NCBI GenBank assembly: GCA_965153355.1
Contig: OZ231126.1
Coordinates: forward strand, 97,278,001-97,342,000
Direction of reading: 5' to 3'
Length of the DNA: 64,000 nucleotides
From: Flaccisagitta enflata
Taxonomy: Eukaryota > Chaetognatha > Sagittoidea > Aphragmophora
The notes below the pieces were generated by a model that was not told the origin of the DNA, ran no database searches, and was given only the letters and a program-made list of their open reading frames with translations. Made by a program: the position numbers and the translations under genes. Positions 49,504-63,019 of this stretch are shown in pieces (the first letter of the stretch is position 1; each line of letters starts with the position of its first letter).

Positions 49504-49504
<1 letters not shown>

Positions 49505-49593
<89 letters not shown>
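49505..49593. repeat. (CT)n microsatellite
   Basis: About 44 CT units. Confidence 0.97.
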
Positions 49594-49596
<3 letters not shown>

Positions 49597-50973
49597 AGTG
49601 TCCCGTACATACTCTCTCTATCTTTCTCTTTCTCTCTCTCAGTATTCCCTTTTCCTCCTCTCTTTTCTCTAATCGATGATCATCTCCCGGACCTGGACAA
49701 ACATATTTGCTCCGGTCTTCTCAACACACATATTCCAAATATTTGAGATTAGACTCTCTCTCTCTCTCTTTCTTCCACATATATTTCCCTCTTTCCTATT
49801 TGCAAATGAAATGCACATTGCATGTCCGACAAAAAGAAAGAACCAAAGAATGTTTTGAAAAAAAAAAATCAGATTCTTCTCTTCCATCACAATCTCTGCA
49901 TTCATATTTCTCATCTCTGCATTCATATTTCTCATCTCTGCATTCATATTTCTCATCTCTCAGTCTCTTTCTCTATGTTTAGAATCTCCTCTTCTTGCTT
50001 CTCCTCCTCCTGCTCCTCCTCTTCCTCTTCCTGGTCCTCCTTTTCTCTTTCGCCGTCACCTCACCTCATCTATTTACTCTCTCTCTCTCTTTTATCCTTC
50101 AAACACATAATTGTCTTTTTCTCATTCTCTCTTTTTCTCTCTCACGGATGTTTTTAGTTGAAAACTCTCACGGAATAGAAAAGAAGCCGACGGGAGTGTT
50201 ATGGAATGCTTAACGGCTCGTCGACCGCATCTCACTTGAAGTCCCTCGAATAGCTCGTTGACCGCATCTCATATGAAGACTTTTTCCGCATCTTTTCAAC
50301 TTCGTCGTCGTCGATTCGGCTCTCATCTTCGTCATGGATTTACATCTTATCAGGAATCAAGGAAAGAATTTTAAATACAACGACAATTAAACAATTCCTA
50401 GGATATTTGATACAACGACATTTCAACAGAAAAAGAATGCGTTCATATCAATACATAATCTCGGAACACAATGGATTGTATATCATGAAGTGAAAAATAT
50501 AAACAAACGTTCTTTTTTTTACAATAAACGACGCATATCCTTCTCACTGTCTCTGTCTCTCTCTCAGTGCGGTCTCCCATTTACGAGCCCACACACACAC
50601 ACTCACACCCATACTTACGTACACTAACTTTCTTTCTTATTTCAAACAACAAATGTGATATTTTTCAATTTCTTCAAAAAAACAAAAGTGAAATAAATCG
50701 AAGAAAAAAAAAGAATAAAAAAATCGACTATATTTTCACACTCATTTGAATTTATTTACATAATGCCGCAAAAGAAAACTCGGATGTTACATTTTTAAGA
50801 TTACCACGGAATTAAAAAAAAATCAAAAATAAAACACATGATCACCTCCTACTTCAAGGTTGTGAATCGAAGAGAACAAACAAACATGTTTTGAAATCTA
50901 CTTAAATTGGAAGAACGGAATCTAAAAATGGTACAATAGAAGAAATAGATTAGATAACTATGACTTGATCTAA
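49594..50973. other. Possible 5' flank of the exon at 51097
   Basis: Pyrimidine-rich then AT-rich. Contains a 21-bp repeat x3 (CTCTGCATTCATATTTCT) at 49888-49957 and two copies of GCTCGT(C/T)GACCGCATCTCA at 50215 and 50260. No clear TATA box before the exon. Confidence 0.4.
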
Positions 50974-51096
50974 ACAAACAAAAAAAGACGATATAACAAC
51001 GTTCCTCATCTCACGTCAAAAAATCTCAGATTCCGGCGTAAAATCAGAAAATCCGGCAAAAATAGGCGCCCACTTTCTCCCATTTTCCGGCTCCAA

Positions 51097-51626
51097 ATGC
51101 GTTTCTCGGCCGATTCCATTTCTTGTTTTCCGGCTCCATTTCCGTCTCCCACTTCCGCCACATCCGCGTCAACGCCGATTTCTCCTACCACAGCCGCCGC
51201 CGCCGCCGCCGCCGCAGCCGCTGCCGTAGCCGCAGCCACATCGACATCCTCCTCCCCCTCCTCCTCCTTCTCCCTTCCTCATAACCACTATCATTCCGTG
51301 ACGTCTTTCAACTCAACGGCCGCCGCTTCTTCTTCTTCTCTCGGTGGTTCTTATTCCCCTCCTCTTCCTCACGGTACCAACGTCACCTCTGCTCCTCCTC
51401 CTCCTCAACCCCCGACGTCCCCGACAGCGTCTTCCTACCCTCAACTGCCTCTGACGCTGCCTTCGACGTTGCCTCCTACGCTGGCGCTGTCCACAATGAA
51501 TTCCTCTTACACAATGAATCCTCACGCCGCCGCCGCGGCTATGAACGTCTCCGCGCCCGGATTCTCCTCGATGATGCCGGCCTCTCTCTGCGCCAGGGAT
51601 CAAAACGCCGCCTCGGCTTATTACAG
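51097..51626 (+). CDS. Putative host exon, Ala/Ser/Pro-rich protein, splice donor at end
   Basis: About 176 codons from ATG at 51097 to ...SAYY, ending in AG|GTAATG, a good splice donor at 51626/51627; the frame would stop two codons later if unspliced. The frame is open upstream to 50974 without another Met, so the exon could begin earlier at an acceptor such as CTCAG (51025-51029). The protein is low complexity: poly-Ala (about 33-50), Ser-rich stretches (50-60, 75-85), a Pro-rich segment (SAPPPPQPPTSPTAS) and a less biased C-terminal part with NSSYTMNPHAAAAAMN and LCARDQNAASAYY. Codon use is GC-rich against an AT-rich background. This composition is typical of the N-terminal regions of animal developmental transcription factors, but no DNA-binding domain is present and I cannot name a family. 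No further exon was recognised downstream. Confidence 0.6.
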
Positions 51627-51648
51627 GTAATGCATGGTTCAATTGAGA

Positions 51649-51902
51649 GGGCGTGTTTCTAGTAAAGATGAAAAACGCGTTTGTTCCTGTGAAACGTGAT
51701 CACAGCGTGAACAAATATTCAAGAATATCAACTGTCCCACGAGGGAGTGAGCAAAGTGAGTTAGGAAGCCTGTGAATGGAGCGTAGCGAAACGGAGCGCT
51801 GCGGAGCGAGTGAGCGGAGTGAGCGGTGCGAGCGAACGAACGAACGTAGCGAGCGACGGAGTGTCCCATTAAAAATGCGATTGTCTGACTAGAAACGCCC
51901 GC
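51649..51902. mobile_element. Small intronic TIR element with GAGCG/GAGTG repeats
   Basis: GGGCGTGTTTCTAGT at the left and ACTAGAAACGCCCGC at the right are imperfect inverted ends. Inside, GAGCG, GAGTGAGC and AACGAACGAACG units repeat at 51745-51860. The segment AGCGTGAACAAATATTCAAG resembles 913-932, suggesting a second, decayed copy there. Confidence 0.55.
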
Positions 51903-52497
51903 AGAGTATGCTTTGTGTATGCTTTGTGTAGGTATTGTGAACATGCAATGACAATTAAACAGGTGATAAATGTTTTTTGGGTCTGCAAGAATAAAGAAGA
52001 ATAAAGATTAATAAGGATTTGGAGATTATACCAACGTATTGATTCAAGTGGATGAATCATACAAATTGCAAAAGATAGTTTGAAAAAAAAAGCATACAAA
52101 TTACAATTAAATGGTATTAAAGACAAAGTGCAAACACCACCATGAAAATGATGAATAGATGAATTACCGCTTCACGCAACTGCTACAGACTAGGGTCAAT
52201 CGCATAGATCAGATTGACAGCTTCTTTATAACCAAGTTATTCATTGGCCTATATTTGCTTGATTTTTGTTTTCGTCTTCAACTGCATTTTCCATTGCCAA
52301 ATTTTGCTTTCAAGTTCTGATTGAAAAAATTCTTTTGAGATCAGTTCGAAATGTTCATTATTGCGGTTAACTTCAAATAAAGAATCAACGGACCTCTGCC
52401 TTTGGAATTTAAGTTCTCATATGTGCATCTAGGTTGATGAATGATTGAATTCTATGCATTTAAATCAGGCTGAGTCGAGAATGCCACTTTTGCAATG
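51903..52497. other. Putative intron sequence
   Basis: AT-rich; a direct TATGCTTTGTG repeat at 51907; nothing else recognised. Confidence 0.4.
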
Positions 52498-52498
52498 C

Positions 52499-52581
<83 letters not shown>

Positions 52582-52672
52582 TCAACAAAAACAAAAACAA
52601 AAACAAAAACAAAAACAAAAACAAAAACAAAAACAAAAACAAAAACAAAAACAAAAACAAAAACAAAAACAA
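52498..52672. repeat. (CAA)n then (CAAAAA)n arrays
   Basis: About 27 CAA units followed by about 15 CAAAAA units. Confidence 0.97.
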
Positions 52673-52779
52673 CCGCAAGAATGATTTCAGCCCTCGGGGA
52701 CTGGATATCTCCGACACTTCGAACATTTCTGCACGCCTAGCTCTATCCTCTCTCTCTCATCTTCTTTTTCTTCTTCTTC

Positions 52780-52781
<2 letters not shown>

Positions 52782-52866
<85 letters not shown>
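52782..52866. repeat. (AC)n microsatellite
   Basis: About 42 AC units. It is followed by a GTTGTCTATGGTGGCGATG-type degenerate repeat to 52978. Confidence 0.97.
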
Positions 52867-52869
<3 letters not shown>

Positions 52870-53178
52870 GATGGTTGAGATGTTGTCTATGTTGTCGATG
52901 ATGGCAATGGTGGCAATGTTGTCAATGTTGGTGGTGTTGTCTATGGTGGCGATGGTGTTGTCTATGGTGGCGATGGTTCTCAAATATTTTCTTTGCCCGT
53001 TTTTTCCAGTTGCTTCCTGATTTTCCACTTCCTCTTTCATTATTTACGCGCTTATCTCTTTCTTCACCACCCTCAGAACAAAGTTGAGAGAAAGAAAGAC
53101 AGAGAAAAAAAAGAAAGAAAGAAAGAAAGAAAGATAGAAAATAAAAAGTAACATCTAAGAAAGAAGGTGATCAAATGA

Positions 53179-53181
<3 letters not shown>

Positions 53182-53260
<79 letters not shown>
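53182..53260. repeat. (TC)n microsatellite
   Basis: About 39 TC units. Confidence 0.97.
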
Positions 53261-53262
<2 letters not shown>

Positions 53263-53801
53263 TCCCCTTGCGTTGTATTTCAAATGAAACTTAATTTAAC
53301 TTTTAAAAGTTGGGAAAAGTTTTCTACTTCCGTTTTTCAGCCTCAGATTCTCTTACTTCCGGTTTGAGGATCTTCCTTTCATTTCATTTTAATTCTTCGC
53401 TTCATCACCATTTTTTTTAATTTCTTTCTCTTTTTTTTTTTTAATCTATTTCTTCTTTTTTTCTTACCCTTTTTCAACAAACCCTAACAGCAACCTATTT
53501 ACATCTTTCTTCATCAAATCCTTGGTTGGCCCCTAACAATCTTTCCATTTCCTATTTTGTCTGTGTTTCCCTGCCCCCTCTTCTTTACCTCCCCATGCTT
53601 TCTCCCCTTTCACGATGGTCCTTTGCAAAGCTTATTATTCCTTTCCTTTCCTCCGCCTCATCCTCCTCTTTCATCCACGTGTATTCATATTTACACTTCT
53701 CACTACATCTCAACCTCTCCTGACGACGAATTGCAGTTTTCATTTTTCAGTTTCCGTCCTTTTAATTGACTCCGTTTCCAACCCCTCTCCCATCGTTTCT
53801 C
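53261..53801. other. Pyrimidine-rich stretch without a recognisable gene
   Basis: TTTCTT/CCTC-rich; short frames have no recognisable similarity. Confidence 0.5.
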
Positions 53802-54022
53802 TTTTTAGTTGCGGACACGCAACTCTATAAGAGGCTTTGTCCGTCTGTCCGTCTGTCCGTCTGTCCGTCGGTCCGTTGGTCCGTCATTGTGATCGAGTTG
53901 AAAAGTGGGAAAACTAGCGTTTGCGATACTTTTTGTGTATGTTTGAGTGTTAGGGTGTGGATGGGGGTTGGATGCCCCTGCCTACCCGTCCGCAACGATA
54001 TTGTGACCCCGCGTCACTTGTT
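53802..54022 (+). mobile_element. Hairpin-ended element, C' subfamily
   Basis: TTTTTAGTTGCGGACACGCA, ACTCTATAAGAGGCTTTGTC, GTCCGTCT core, GAGTTGAAAAGTGGGAAAAC. 3' box GTCCGCAAC, then GTGAC-CCCGC-GTCAC hairpin and TTGTT. Full-length partner of the truncated inverted copy at 20518-20717. Confidence 0.85.
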
Positions 54023-54149
54023 GTCATCTCTCTTAAGTTTCCATATGGGGGAAAATGGAAGTGCGCGTTGCCATTAGGTATTACACACAGCGAAATTTCA
54101 CAAGATCTATATCTCAATCTAAATCTTGATTCTACTGATCTCATTTCTC

Positions 54150-54285
54150 TTTTTAGGTGCGACAAAGCACCTCTATAACTGGCTGTGTCCGTCGGTCGGT
54201 CGGTTGGTTGGTTGGTTGGTCTGTCGGGTAACGCATTCGTTCGACGATCCACACGTGGCACCTTATTGGCCTACTTGGCCTTGTT
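54150..54285 (+). mobile_element. Hairpin-ended short element, E subfamily
   Basis: TTTTTAGGTGCGACAAAGCA, CCTCTATAACTGGCTGTGTC, GGTTGGTTGG core. 3' box GGCACCT pairs with AGGTGC, then GGCC-TACTT-GGCC hairpin and TTGTT. Only about 130 bp from the preceding element. Confidence 0.8.
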
Positions 54286-54499
54286 AAACCAGTGATTGTC
54301 ATGAAATCCTTGAATGTAAGAATTGTTTTCTCGATTTTTAACCGCAGAACCTCAACATCTCCAAATCGATAATTCATCCGATTTTAAAGTGTGAGACAAG
54401 TGGTTTTTTCCCTTTTCCATTCGGTCTTTCCTTCTGTCTGATTTCTATCTGACTGTCTGTTTGTATTTGTCTCTGTCTTTGTTTCTGTGTTTGTCTCCG

Positions 54500-54673
<174 letters not shown>

Positions 54674-55089
54674 GCGGTCCCCTGTCATCGACGTGTGTGG
54701 CATTTTGGTGTCATATATACAAAAAATCGGCGGGTAAAGGTCGATTATTTGTTTTTATGTTTCACGCCTAAGACGGATCTATAGCCTCGGAACTTTTTAC
54801 TTGGCGTGTCAGTTTTGGTGTTCATTTTTTTCGCTTCATTTCCTTATTGGTAAAGAATATATTTATAGACACAATTCTGTATGCATAATACTTTTAATAC
54901 AATCAATATGTCGTAATTTCTTTTGTAGCGTTTTTGTAAGGCTTCCGTTTTTTCGGTTGTTCTTTATGTTAAAGGTTTGTTTACTCTTCCCCTATGATTG
55001 CCGCCTTTTTCTTTACTATTTACACTCTGTCAACATGAATCTGACGATGCTTACTCATCCACCTCCTCCTCCTCTCGCCCCGTTCGGAT

Positions 55090-55723
<634 letters not shown>

Positions 55724-56324
55724 CGTAGGCGCGTGTCTGTCTTGCTGCCCGCCGGAACGAAGAACAAAGGCTTGTCAATCTGTTTGTCTGTTTACCTTTT
55801 CTCAGTTAACTGACTTCCGAAGAACACTCGATCGAGGCGACTTTACCGATTTGACTCTCTTTTCTTCCTACTTTTCTCAACCTTTTTCCTCTTCTCCTAT
55901 TTCTCCTCTCATATCTTCTACTCGACCGCGCTTCCATTTAACAAACACCAAATGTCAACATCGTCTACTATTTCTATTTCTTCAAATCCGCCGATTGAGG
56001 AAAATGGAGAAAAGAGACAGAATTGCAGAAGGATGAACAGATACACAGACAGACAGACAAACCGAAAGACAGACAGGCAGAGCTGCAGACCAGCTAACAA
56101 TGGTGAAGGTAAATGAAATGGCAAAAAAGATACTGATAAAGTGAGTGATATGATTAAGTGAGTGATATGATGAAATGAGTGATAATGGTGTAGAAATTGT
56201 AAGTAAACAGTGAATTTATATAGAAACTTTTATAGAGACATACAAATTAACTTAAATGATTGACAGAAGAGACAGACATGCTTACCAAGACTAACAGACC
56301 AACATAAAAAGAGGGAACGACTAA
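55724..56324. other. Stretch without a recognisable gene
   Basis: CTTTTC-rich then ACAGACAGACA repeats near 56040-56080; a GTGAGTGATATGAT repeat near 56140-56180. No coding signal. Confidence 0.5.
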
Positions 56325-56456
56325 CCGTCAAGTAACCGTCAAGTAATCGTCAAGTAATCGTCAAGTAATCGTCAAGTAATCGTCAAGTAATCGTCAAGTA
56401 ATCGTCAAGTAATCGTCAAGTAATCGTCAAGTAATCGTCAAGTAATCGTCAAGTAA
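56325..56456. repeat. 11-bp tandem repeat, about 12 units
   Basis: Unit GTAATCGTCAA; the first two units read GTAACCGTCAA. Confidence 0.95.
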
Positions 56457-56559
56457 GACTGGGCGTTCCCTTTCGTTTCCAATTTCGTGGAAATGGAGAA
56501 CTTCCGCTTGAATTTGTTTCCGTTGCCTCGATCAATAAAACATTTTCTGCCATCAATCT

Positions 56560-56840
56560 CTCTTCTCGATCATGACCAATCATGACCAATCAAGAATTAT
56601 TATGACCAATCACTGACGCTGTTTACTTTTCTATTACGTAGATAAGTCCACCGTCTCTTCGATGAATATGATAGATAAATCAAACTCATTCTTAGCCATT
56701 TATTTATCTCATTCGAAGCCCACCAACATATCAACTAAACATGCCTCTGACATCACAAACCACGTTGTCTTAATGTCATTGTTGGTGTGGACACTTCCGC
56801 CATTTCCTTTGCATCATCGCAGTTGGTATAAAAGTGGTCG
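56560..56840 (+). promoter_or_regulatory. Possible promoter: three CCAAT boxes and a TATA box
   Basis: ATGACCAATC occurs three times between 56569 and 56613. TATAAAAG lies at 56826-56833. The arrangement could be a core promoter directing transcription rightwards from about 56858, but what follows is GTC/GTT low-complexity DNA (56840-57000) with no credible gene. Confidence 0.2.
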
Positions 56841-57104
56841 TTGCCCTCGTCGTCGTTGTTGTTGCCATCGTCGTCGTCGTCGTTGTCGATGCCATCGTCA
56901 TTGTCTTGGCCCTCGTCGTCGTCGTCGTTGCCTTCTTCATTGTCGTTGTCGTTGTCATTTATGTCGTCGTCGTTGTCGTCGTTGTCGTCCTTGTCGTTGC
57001 TTCTGCTAGACGCCGCGGCCGCGAATTGCGCTTTAATGTCGGTTAATCGGCAAATCAAAATCGCTTAACTCGAATCCACACACAAACGCGCGCGCGCGCA
57101 CACA

Positions 57105-58470
57105 CCGTCAAGAGTCACACGCACACAAATAGGAAAGAATCACACGCACACAAATAGGAAAGAGTCACATGCACACAAATAGGAAAGAGTCACAAGCACA
57201 CAAATAGGAAAGAGTCACATGAACACAAATAGGAAAGAGTCACACGCACACAAATGGGGAAGAATCGCACGCACACAAATAGGAAAGAGTCACACGCACA
57301 CAAATAGGAAAGAGTCACACGCACACAAATAGGAAAGAGTCACATGCACACAAATGGGAAAGAATCACACGCACACAAATAGGAAAGAGTCACACGCACA
57401 CAAATAGGAAAGAGTCACACGCACACAAATAGGAAAGAGTCACATGCACACAAATAGGAAAGAGTCACATGCACACAAATGGGAAAGAATCACACGCACA
57501 CAAATAGGAAAGAGTCACACGCACACAAATAGGAAAGAGTCACAAGCACACAAAAGGGAAAGAGTCACACATACAAAAATAGGAAAAAGTCACATGCACA
57601 CAAATGGGAAAGAGTCACACGCACACAAATAGGAAAGAGTCACACATATAAAAATGGGAAAGAGTCACACACACATAAATGGGAAAGAGTCACATGCACA
57701 CAAATAGGAAAGAGTCACACGCTCACAAATAGGAAAGAGTCATACACATAAAAATGGGAAAGAGTCACACACACACAAATGGGAAAGAGTCACACACACA
57801 CAAATGGGAAAGAGTCACACGCACACAAATAGGAAAGAGTCACATGTACACAAATAGGAAAGAGTCACACGCACACAAATAGGAAAGAGTCACATGTACA
57901 CGAATAGGAAAGAGTCACATGCACACAAATAGGAAAGAGTCACATGTACACAAATAGGAAAGAGTCATACGCACACAAATGGGAAAGAGTCACATGTACA
58001 CAAATAGGAAAGAGTCACACGCACACAAATAGGAAAGAGTCACACGCACACAAATAGGAAAGAGTCATACGCACACAAATGGGAAAGAGTCACACGCACA
58101 CAAATAGGAAAGAGTCACATGTACACAAATAGGAAAGAGTCATACGCACACAAATGGGAAAGAGTCACACGCACACAAATAGGAAAGAGTTTCACGGCCA
58201 AAAATGGGAAAAAGTCACACGCGCACAAATAGGAAAGAGTCACACGCACACAAATAGGAAAGAGTCACACACACACAAATGGGAAAGAGTCACACGCACA
58301 CAAATAGGAAAGAGTCACATGTACACAAATAGGAAAGAGTCATACGCACACAAATGGGAAAGAGTCACACGCACACAAATAGGAAAGAGTTTCACGCCCA
58401 AAAATGGGAAATAGTCACACGCGCACAAATAGGAAAGTGTCACATGCACGCAAATAGGGAAGTGTCACAC
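57105..58470. repeat. 25-bp minisatellite, about 54 units
   Basis: Core AGTCACACGCACACAAATAG followed by GAAAG. Variants are ATGCACAC, ATGTACAC and AATGGG. As 25 is not a multiple of 3, the frame rotates and returns every three units, giving His/Thr/Lys-rich open frames (HTNRKESHAHKWERIT) that are not genes. Confidence 0.97.
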
Positions 58471-58612
58471 GCACACTAAAAAGGGGCGCAGGTGTTTCTC
58501 TTCTCACGCGAGCGGAATACGCGACTCGCGAGTGTAGTAAGGATCTCGAAATACGCGTAAGAAGAGCAAACAATCGACTTACTACTCTGTTGACTGCCGC
58601 AGGTTCCTGTTT

Positions 58613-58672
58613 ATCAAGGCCGTATACACAACTACTACCCAAGTCGCCCGTGTTGATGGGCAGGGGCAGGAC
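58613..58672 (-). mobile_element. 3' fragment of a hairpin-ended element
   Basis: ATCAAGGCCGTATACACAAC, then AAGTCGCCCGTGTTGATGGG, CAGGGGCA: the inverted 3' end of an A-type copy, mutated, without head. Confidence 0.5.
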
Positions 58673-58899
58673 CCGGTGCAGGGGCCCGAAGCAGGGAGCA
58701 GGATGACGCCTGTAACAGCCGAGAAAAAGTTAGAACCGTGACCAAGGAACTATGTAACCGTGCTTTATGGTCTTTATGAGCTCTTGCGAGTCTTTGCGAC
58801 GACACTTCTATTGGAAACATGCCTTGATCTTTATTCTCTCATCTTTATCATTGCAAACATCTTTCAATCTTTTTTTCTTATCTTTGATATGCCTGATTC

Positions 58900-59008
<109 letters not shown>

Positions 59009-59077
59009 TCCTTCCTATTGGATTACGCCAACTACGAGCAGCTGCAGCGGTTTTTTTTCTTTTTTCTTTTGCTGTTC

Positions 59078-59310
<233 letters not shown>

Positions 59311-59541
59311 GTTTCTCGTTTTCTCTTGTTTCCTACTATCAACTTGCCTTGTTTCCTTGCTTTTGTCCATCTCCATCCCTGGCTTTTTTCTCCTTTTCTG
59401 GATCCTCACCTCTTTTTCCCTTTTCCCCTTTTTTCTCCTTTTTTTTTATTCTTTCACTAAGCCATTGAGACTAAAATAACGTTTGCAAATGAATGAACTC
59501 TTCGGGCCATAATTCAATACTAACCCACAGAAATGCGAATA

Positions 59542-59543
<2 letters not shown>

Positions 59544-59602
<59 letters not shown>
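59544..59602. repeat. (GA)n microsatellite
   Basis: About 29 GA units. Confidence 0.96.
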
Positions 59603-59649
59603 CAGAGAGACAGACAGGGGAGAGAGAGAAACAGAGAGAAAGAAAAAAA

Positions 59650-60050
59650 GAACAAAATGACAGACATCAAAAGAGAGAGAGGCAATGGTATTGGGGGTTG
59701 CAGTAAATGACCTGGTTATAAATTGTTGTAGAATTACAAAATGTAAGCGGCGTATAAATGTCTGACTAAAGTTTCTTCGTTGGGAACGTTTTTTTTTTTC
59801 ACTTCCTTATTGTCATAGAAATAATCGGTATGGGTTATTTACCAACATGCTTACGTATACACAAGCAAACGAACAAAGAAGATTCTTTGAGCATGTACTC
59901 AATAATAGTTACAAAAGCACGTTCATCATTACTAAAAGCACATAATCGATCACCATTCACAATATTTACAAACAAGCAAATGATTTTTTCATGGCTCTCA
60001 TCAAATCAAGGAAAAGGGGAGGAGTCACTTTTGATTGTTAGTGCTGATGT

Positions 60051-60106
<56 letters not shown>

Positions 60107-61461
60107 AATATGTAGAGGTGGAGGAGATTGCTCGGGGGTTACAATCAGAGATAGAGAACTAAAAGTTCCTTGGGCATGACGAAGGAGATGATAGGGCCAA
60201 AAAATGTAGACTTGTTTGGGGATGAAGCGATAAGTAAGAGAGAAATGTACAAACAGGTTGAATTGATATCTGCCAGAATGAAAGTTTGAAAGATGGAAAT
60301 AGAATAGTGAATAATAGAAAAATCATCAAAAATTGAATATCAGATGTCATTCGTTGCGATTTGCGAGTTGGGAAGAAGCATCGATCAAGTTCGGCAATCA
60401 GGCACTTAATCAGAAAGAACATGGTATTGATGGTCAGTAAATTTGAAAGGGGGGTGGGAGCTAAGTTACTTAGCTAACATCTGGTCCATAAAAAGTTGTC
60501 AATTCTTGTAAGGAGATCTGAAAAAAATTGAGGACTTTTTATCGGAAGCCGGTTATAATGAGTTTGAACAATGGGAGAAAATGGGTGAGATTGCATAAGT
60601 TTTTAACTTGAGTGGATGGGTGGTTGTGAGTGTGAGGAGACTTATGGTGATATGGTGCCCTAGCTTAAAAATGTAAACAAGAAATATAAAGGTTGGGGTA
60701 TATCTGGTTGAACTCCGAACGGCAACATGGCAAGATGGAGAGCGTTTTGTTGATTGGCTATTTCCCATGAGGGGAGGCAGAAATGTAAAGACAGATCTAT
60801 GAGGTTGACTGAGCCATTTGAGTGCTTCACATAGAAAAGGTTGCAAAAGCTAGGAAAATATGGTACATTTAGTTAAAAGTATATGCCTAAGGAATATTGA
60901 TAGTGTTTCAAAAGACCATGTTTTAGGTGTATATGTGTATGTAATGGAAGCTTACACTGTATAAATGTCCATAATTTTTCCAAATTTTCTTCAGGTTCTA
61001 TTTCCGTTTTGATGATTGTATGAGATTAATATAGGATGAATTGTTGCACATGCCACATAGAAAAGGTTGGGAATTACCTTTCACCTTGCGCACCTAATGA
61101 AAAGAAATTAATTCTAGAACCCAATGCTGCACTAGAGTTACTCTATGTGTGGGTTGTGTCTGAGGGGGTTAAGGGGTAGGTCTGAGGGGGTTAAGGGGCA
61201 GGTCTGAGGAGGTAATGGGGCAAGTCTGAGGGGGTTAGGGTCAGGTCTAAGGGGCGATGGGCACGTTTGTTCAACCCGCGCTTGCGCACCGAGGAAATTG
61301 AGGGCAGGTGATTGTAATCAGTTTCATTGAGTTCCTCTTTATTCGTGGTTGAAGTTGATTTTTGCCGAGAAGAGGAGGAAAATTGGTTGCAATGCGAGCA
61401 ACTAACTCTTCTTTTTTTATTCTCTTCATCTCTCATTTCAATTTATATGTATGAACGCTGT

Positions 61462-61468
<7 letters not shown>
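59650..61468. other. Stretch without a recognisable gene
   Basis: Contains (GA)n at 60054-60105 and about five copies of GGGTTAAGGGGCAGGTCTGA-type repeat at 61160-61255. No recognisable coding region. Confidence 0.5.

Positions 61469-61551
<83 letters not shown>
61469..61551. repeat. (TC)n microsatellite
   Basis: About 41 TC units. Confidence 0.97.
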
Positions 61552-61554
<3 letters not shown>

Positions 61555-61642
61555 CATTCTACTTCATTGAATATGTAACATTAGAGAAAGTTTCTCTTAT
61601 TCAATACGCATCTTTATTTCTTTCATTTACTCTTTTCTTTTC

Positions 61643-62252
<610 letters not shown>

Positions 62253-62419
62253 TCTTTTTCTTTATCTAGCCGAAATCGAGAATCGAATCTAAAACCGAAA
62301 GCACGATGAAAACGGATAACTGAAGCTTAAGTAATCCCAGCTGACGGACTGTCTTTGGCCCCAAGCACGAAATTTGCCAACTTGGACTCTCTTCTTTTAT
62401 TGGATTCTCATCCTCTTTC

Positions 62420-62620
<201 letters not shown>

Positions 62621-62639
62621 CTCGAGAAAATAAAAATCT

Positions 62640-62839
62640 GATTTACATAGGGGGGTATTTTTCATTTTCGGGCTTTCCTTTTTTTTTCTTGCGCGGCGGC
62701 ATGTTTGTTTCATGATGATGATGACGACGCCGATTGTGACGAGAATAACGAATATGATGAGGATGGTGTTGCCGTGCTGGTCGGGTGGTTCTGAATTCTC
62801 AGAGTTAAAGCGTGGTGGAATTCCGCTTTGGATTGTCAT
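62640..62839 (-). CDS. Possible exon of a single-pass membrane protein (weak)
   Basis: The minus-strand frame from ATG at 62839 encodes a polar segment (SENSEPPDQHGN), a hydrophobic run of about 20 residues (TILIIFVILVTIGVVIIIM) and then a basic stop-transfer stretch (RRARKKK), the classic order of a type I transmembrane segment with cytoplasmic tail. An in-frame TGA lies 24 bases upstream of the ATG, so either this Met is used or an exon begins at CAAAG just before it. The frame continues into the CT microsatellite as Glu-Arg repeats, so a real exon would have to end before about 62640. Part of the hydrophobic run comes from ATC repeats, so chance is possible. No family recognised. Confidence 0.3.
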
Positions 62840-62992
62840 GTCAGGATTGGGCTTTGATCATGGCTCAGTGAGGGCGAGGACTGAATGCCAGGCTGTTGAG
62901 GAGGAAATGATTGTGCGTGATCAATTGTGAATCTGCGGTCGACTTGTGTGACGTCGTATCAAAAAAGACGGTGGGATTTCCTTCTCTGTTTT

Positions 62993-63016
62993 CGCGCCAC
63001 GCACTGCGTGGGCGCG
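62993..63016. other. GC-rich hairpin
   Basis: CGCGCCACGCA and TGCGTGGGCGCG pair almost perfectly with one bulged G and a 1-base spacer. Confidence 0.5.
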
Positions 63017-63019
63017 TAG

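Noticed and set aside
57444-58414. His/Thr/Lys-rich repeat proteins in the 25-bp array
   Set aside because: The unit length is not a multiple of three, and the frame is only periodically open by repeat composition.
57105-58470. CRISPR-like array because of regular short repeats
   Set aside because: Units are directly contiguous without unique spacers, and the genome context is animal-like.
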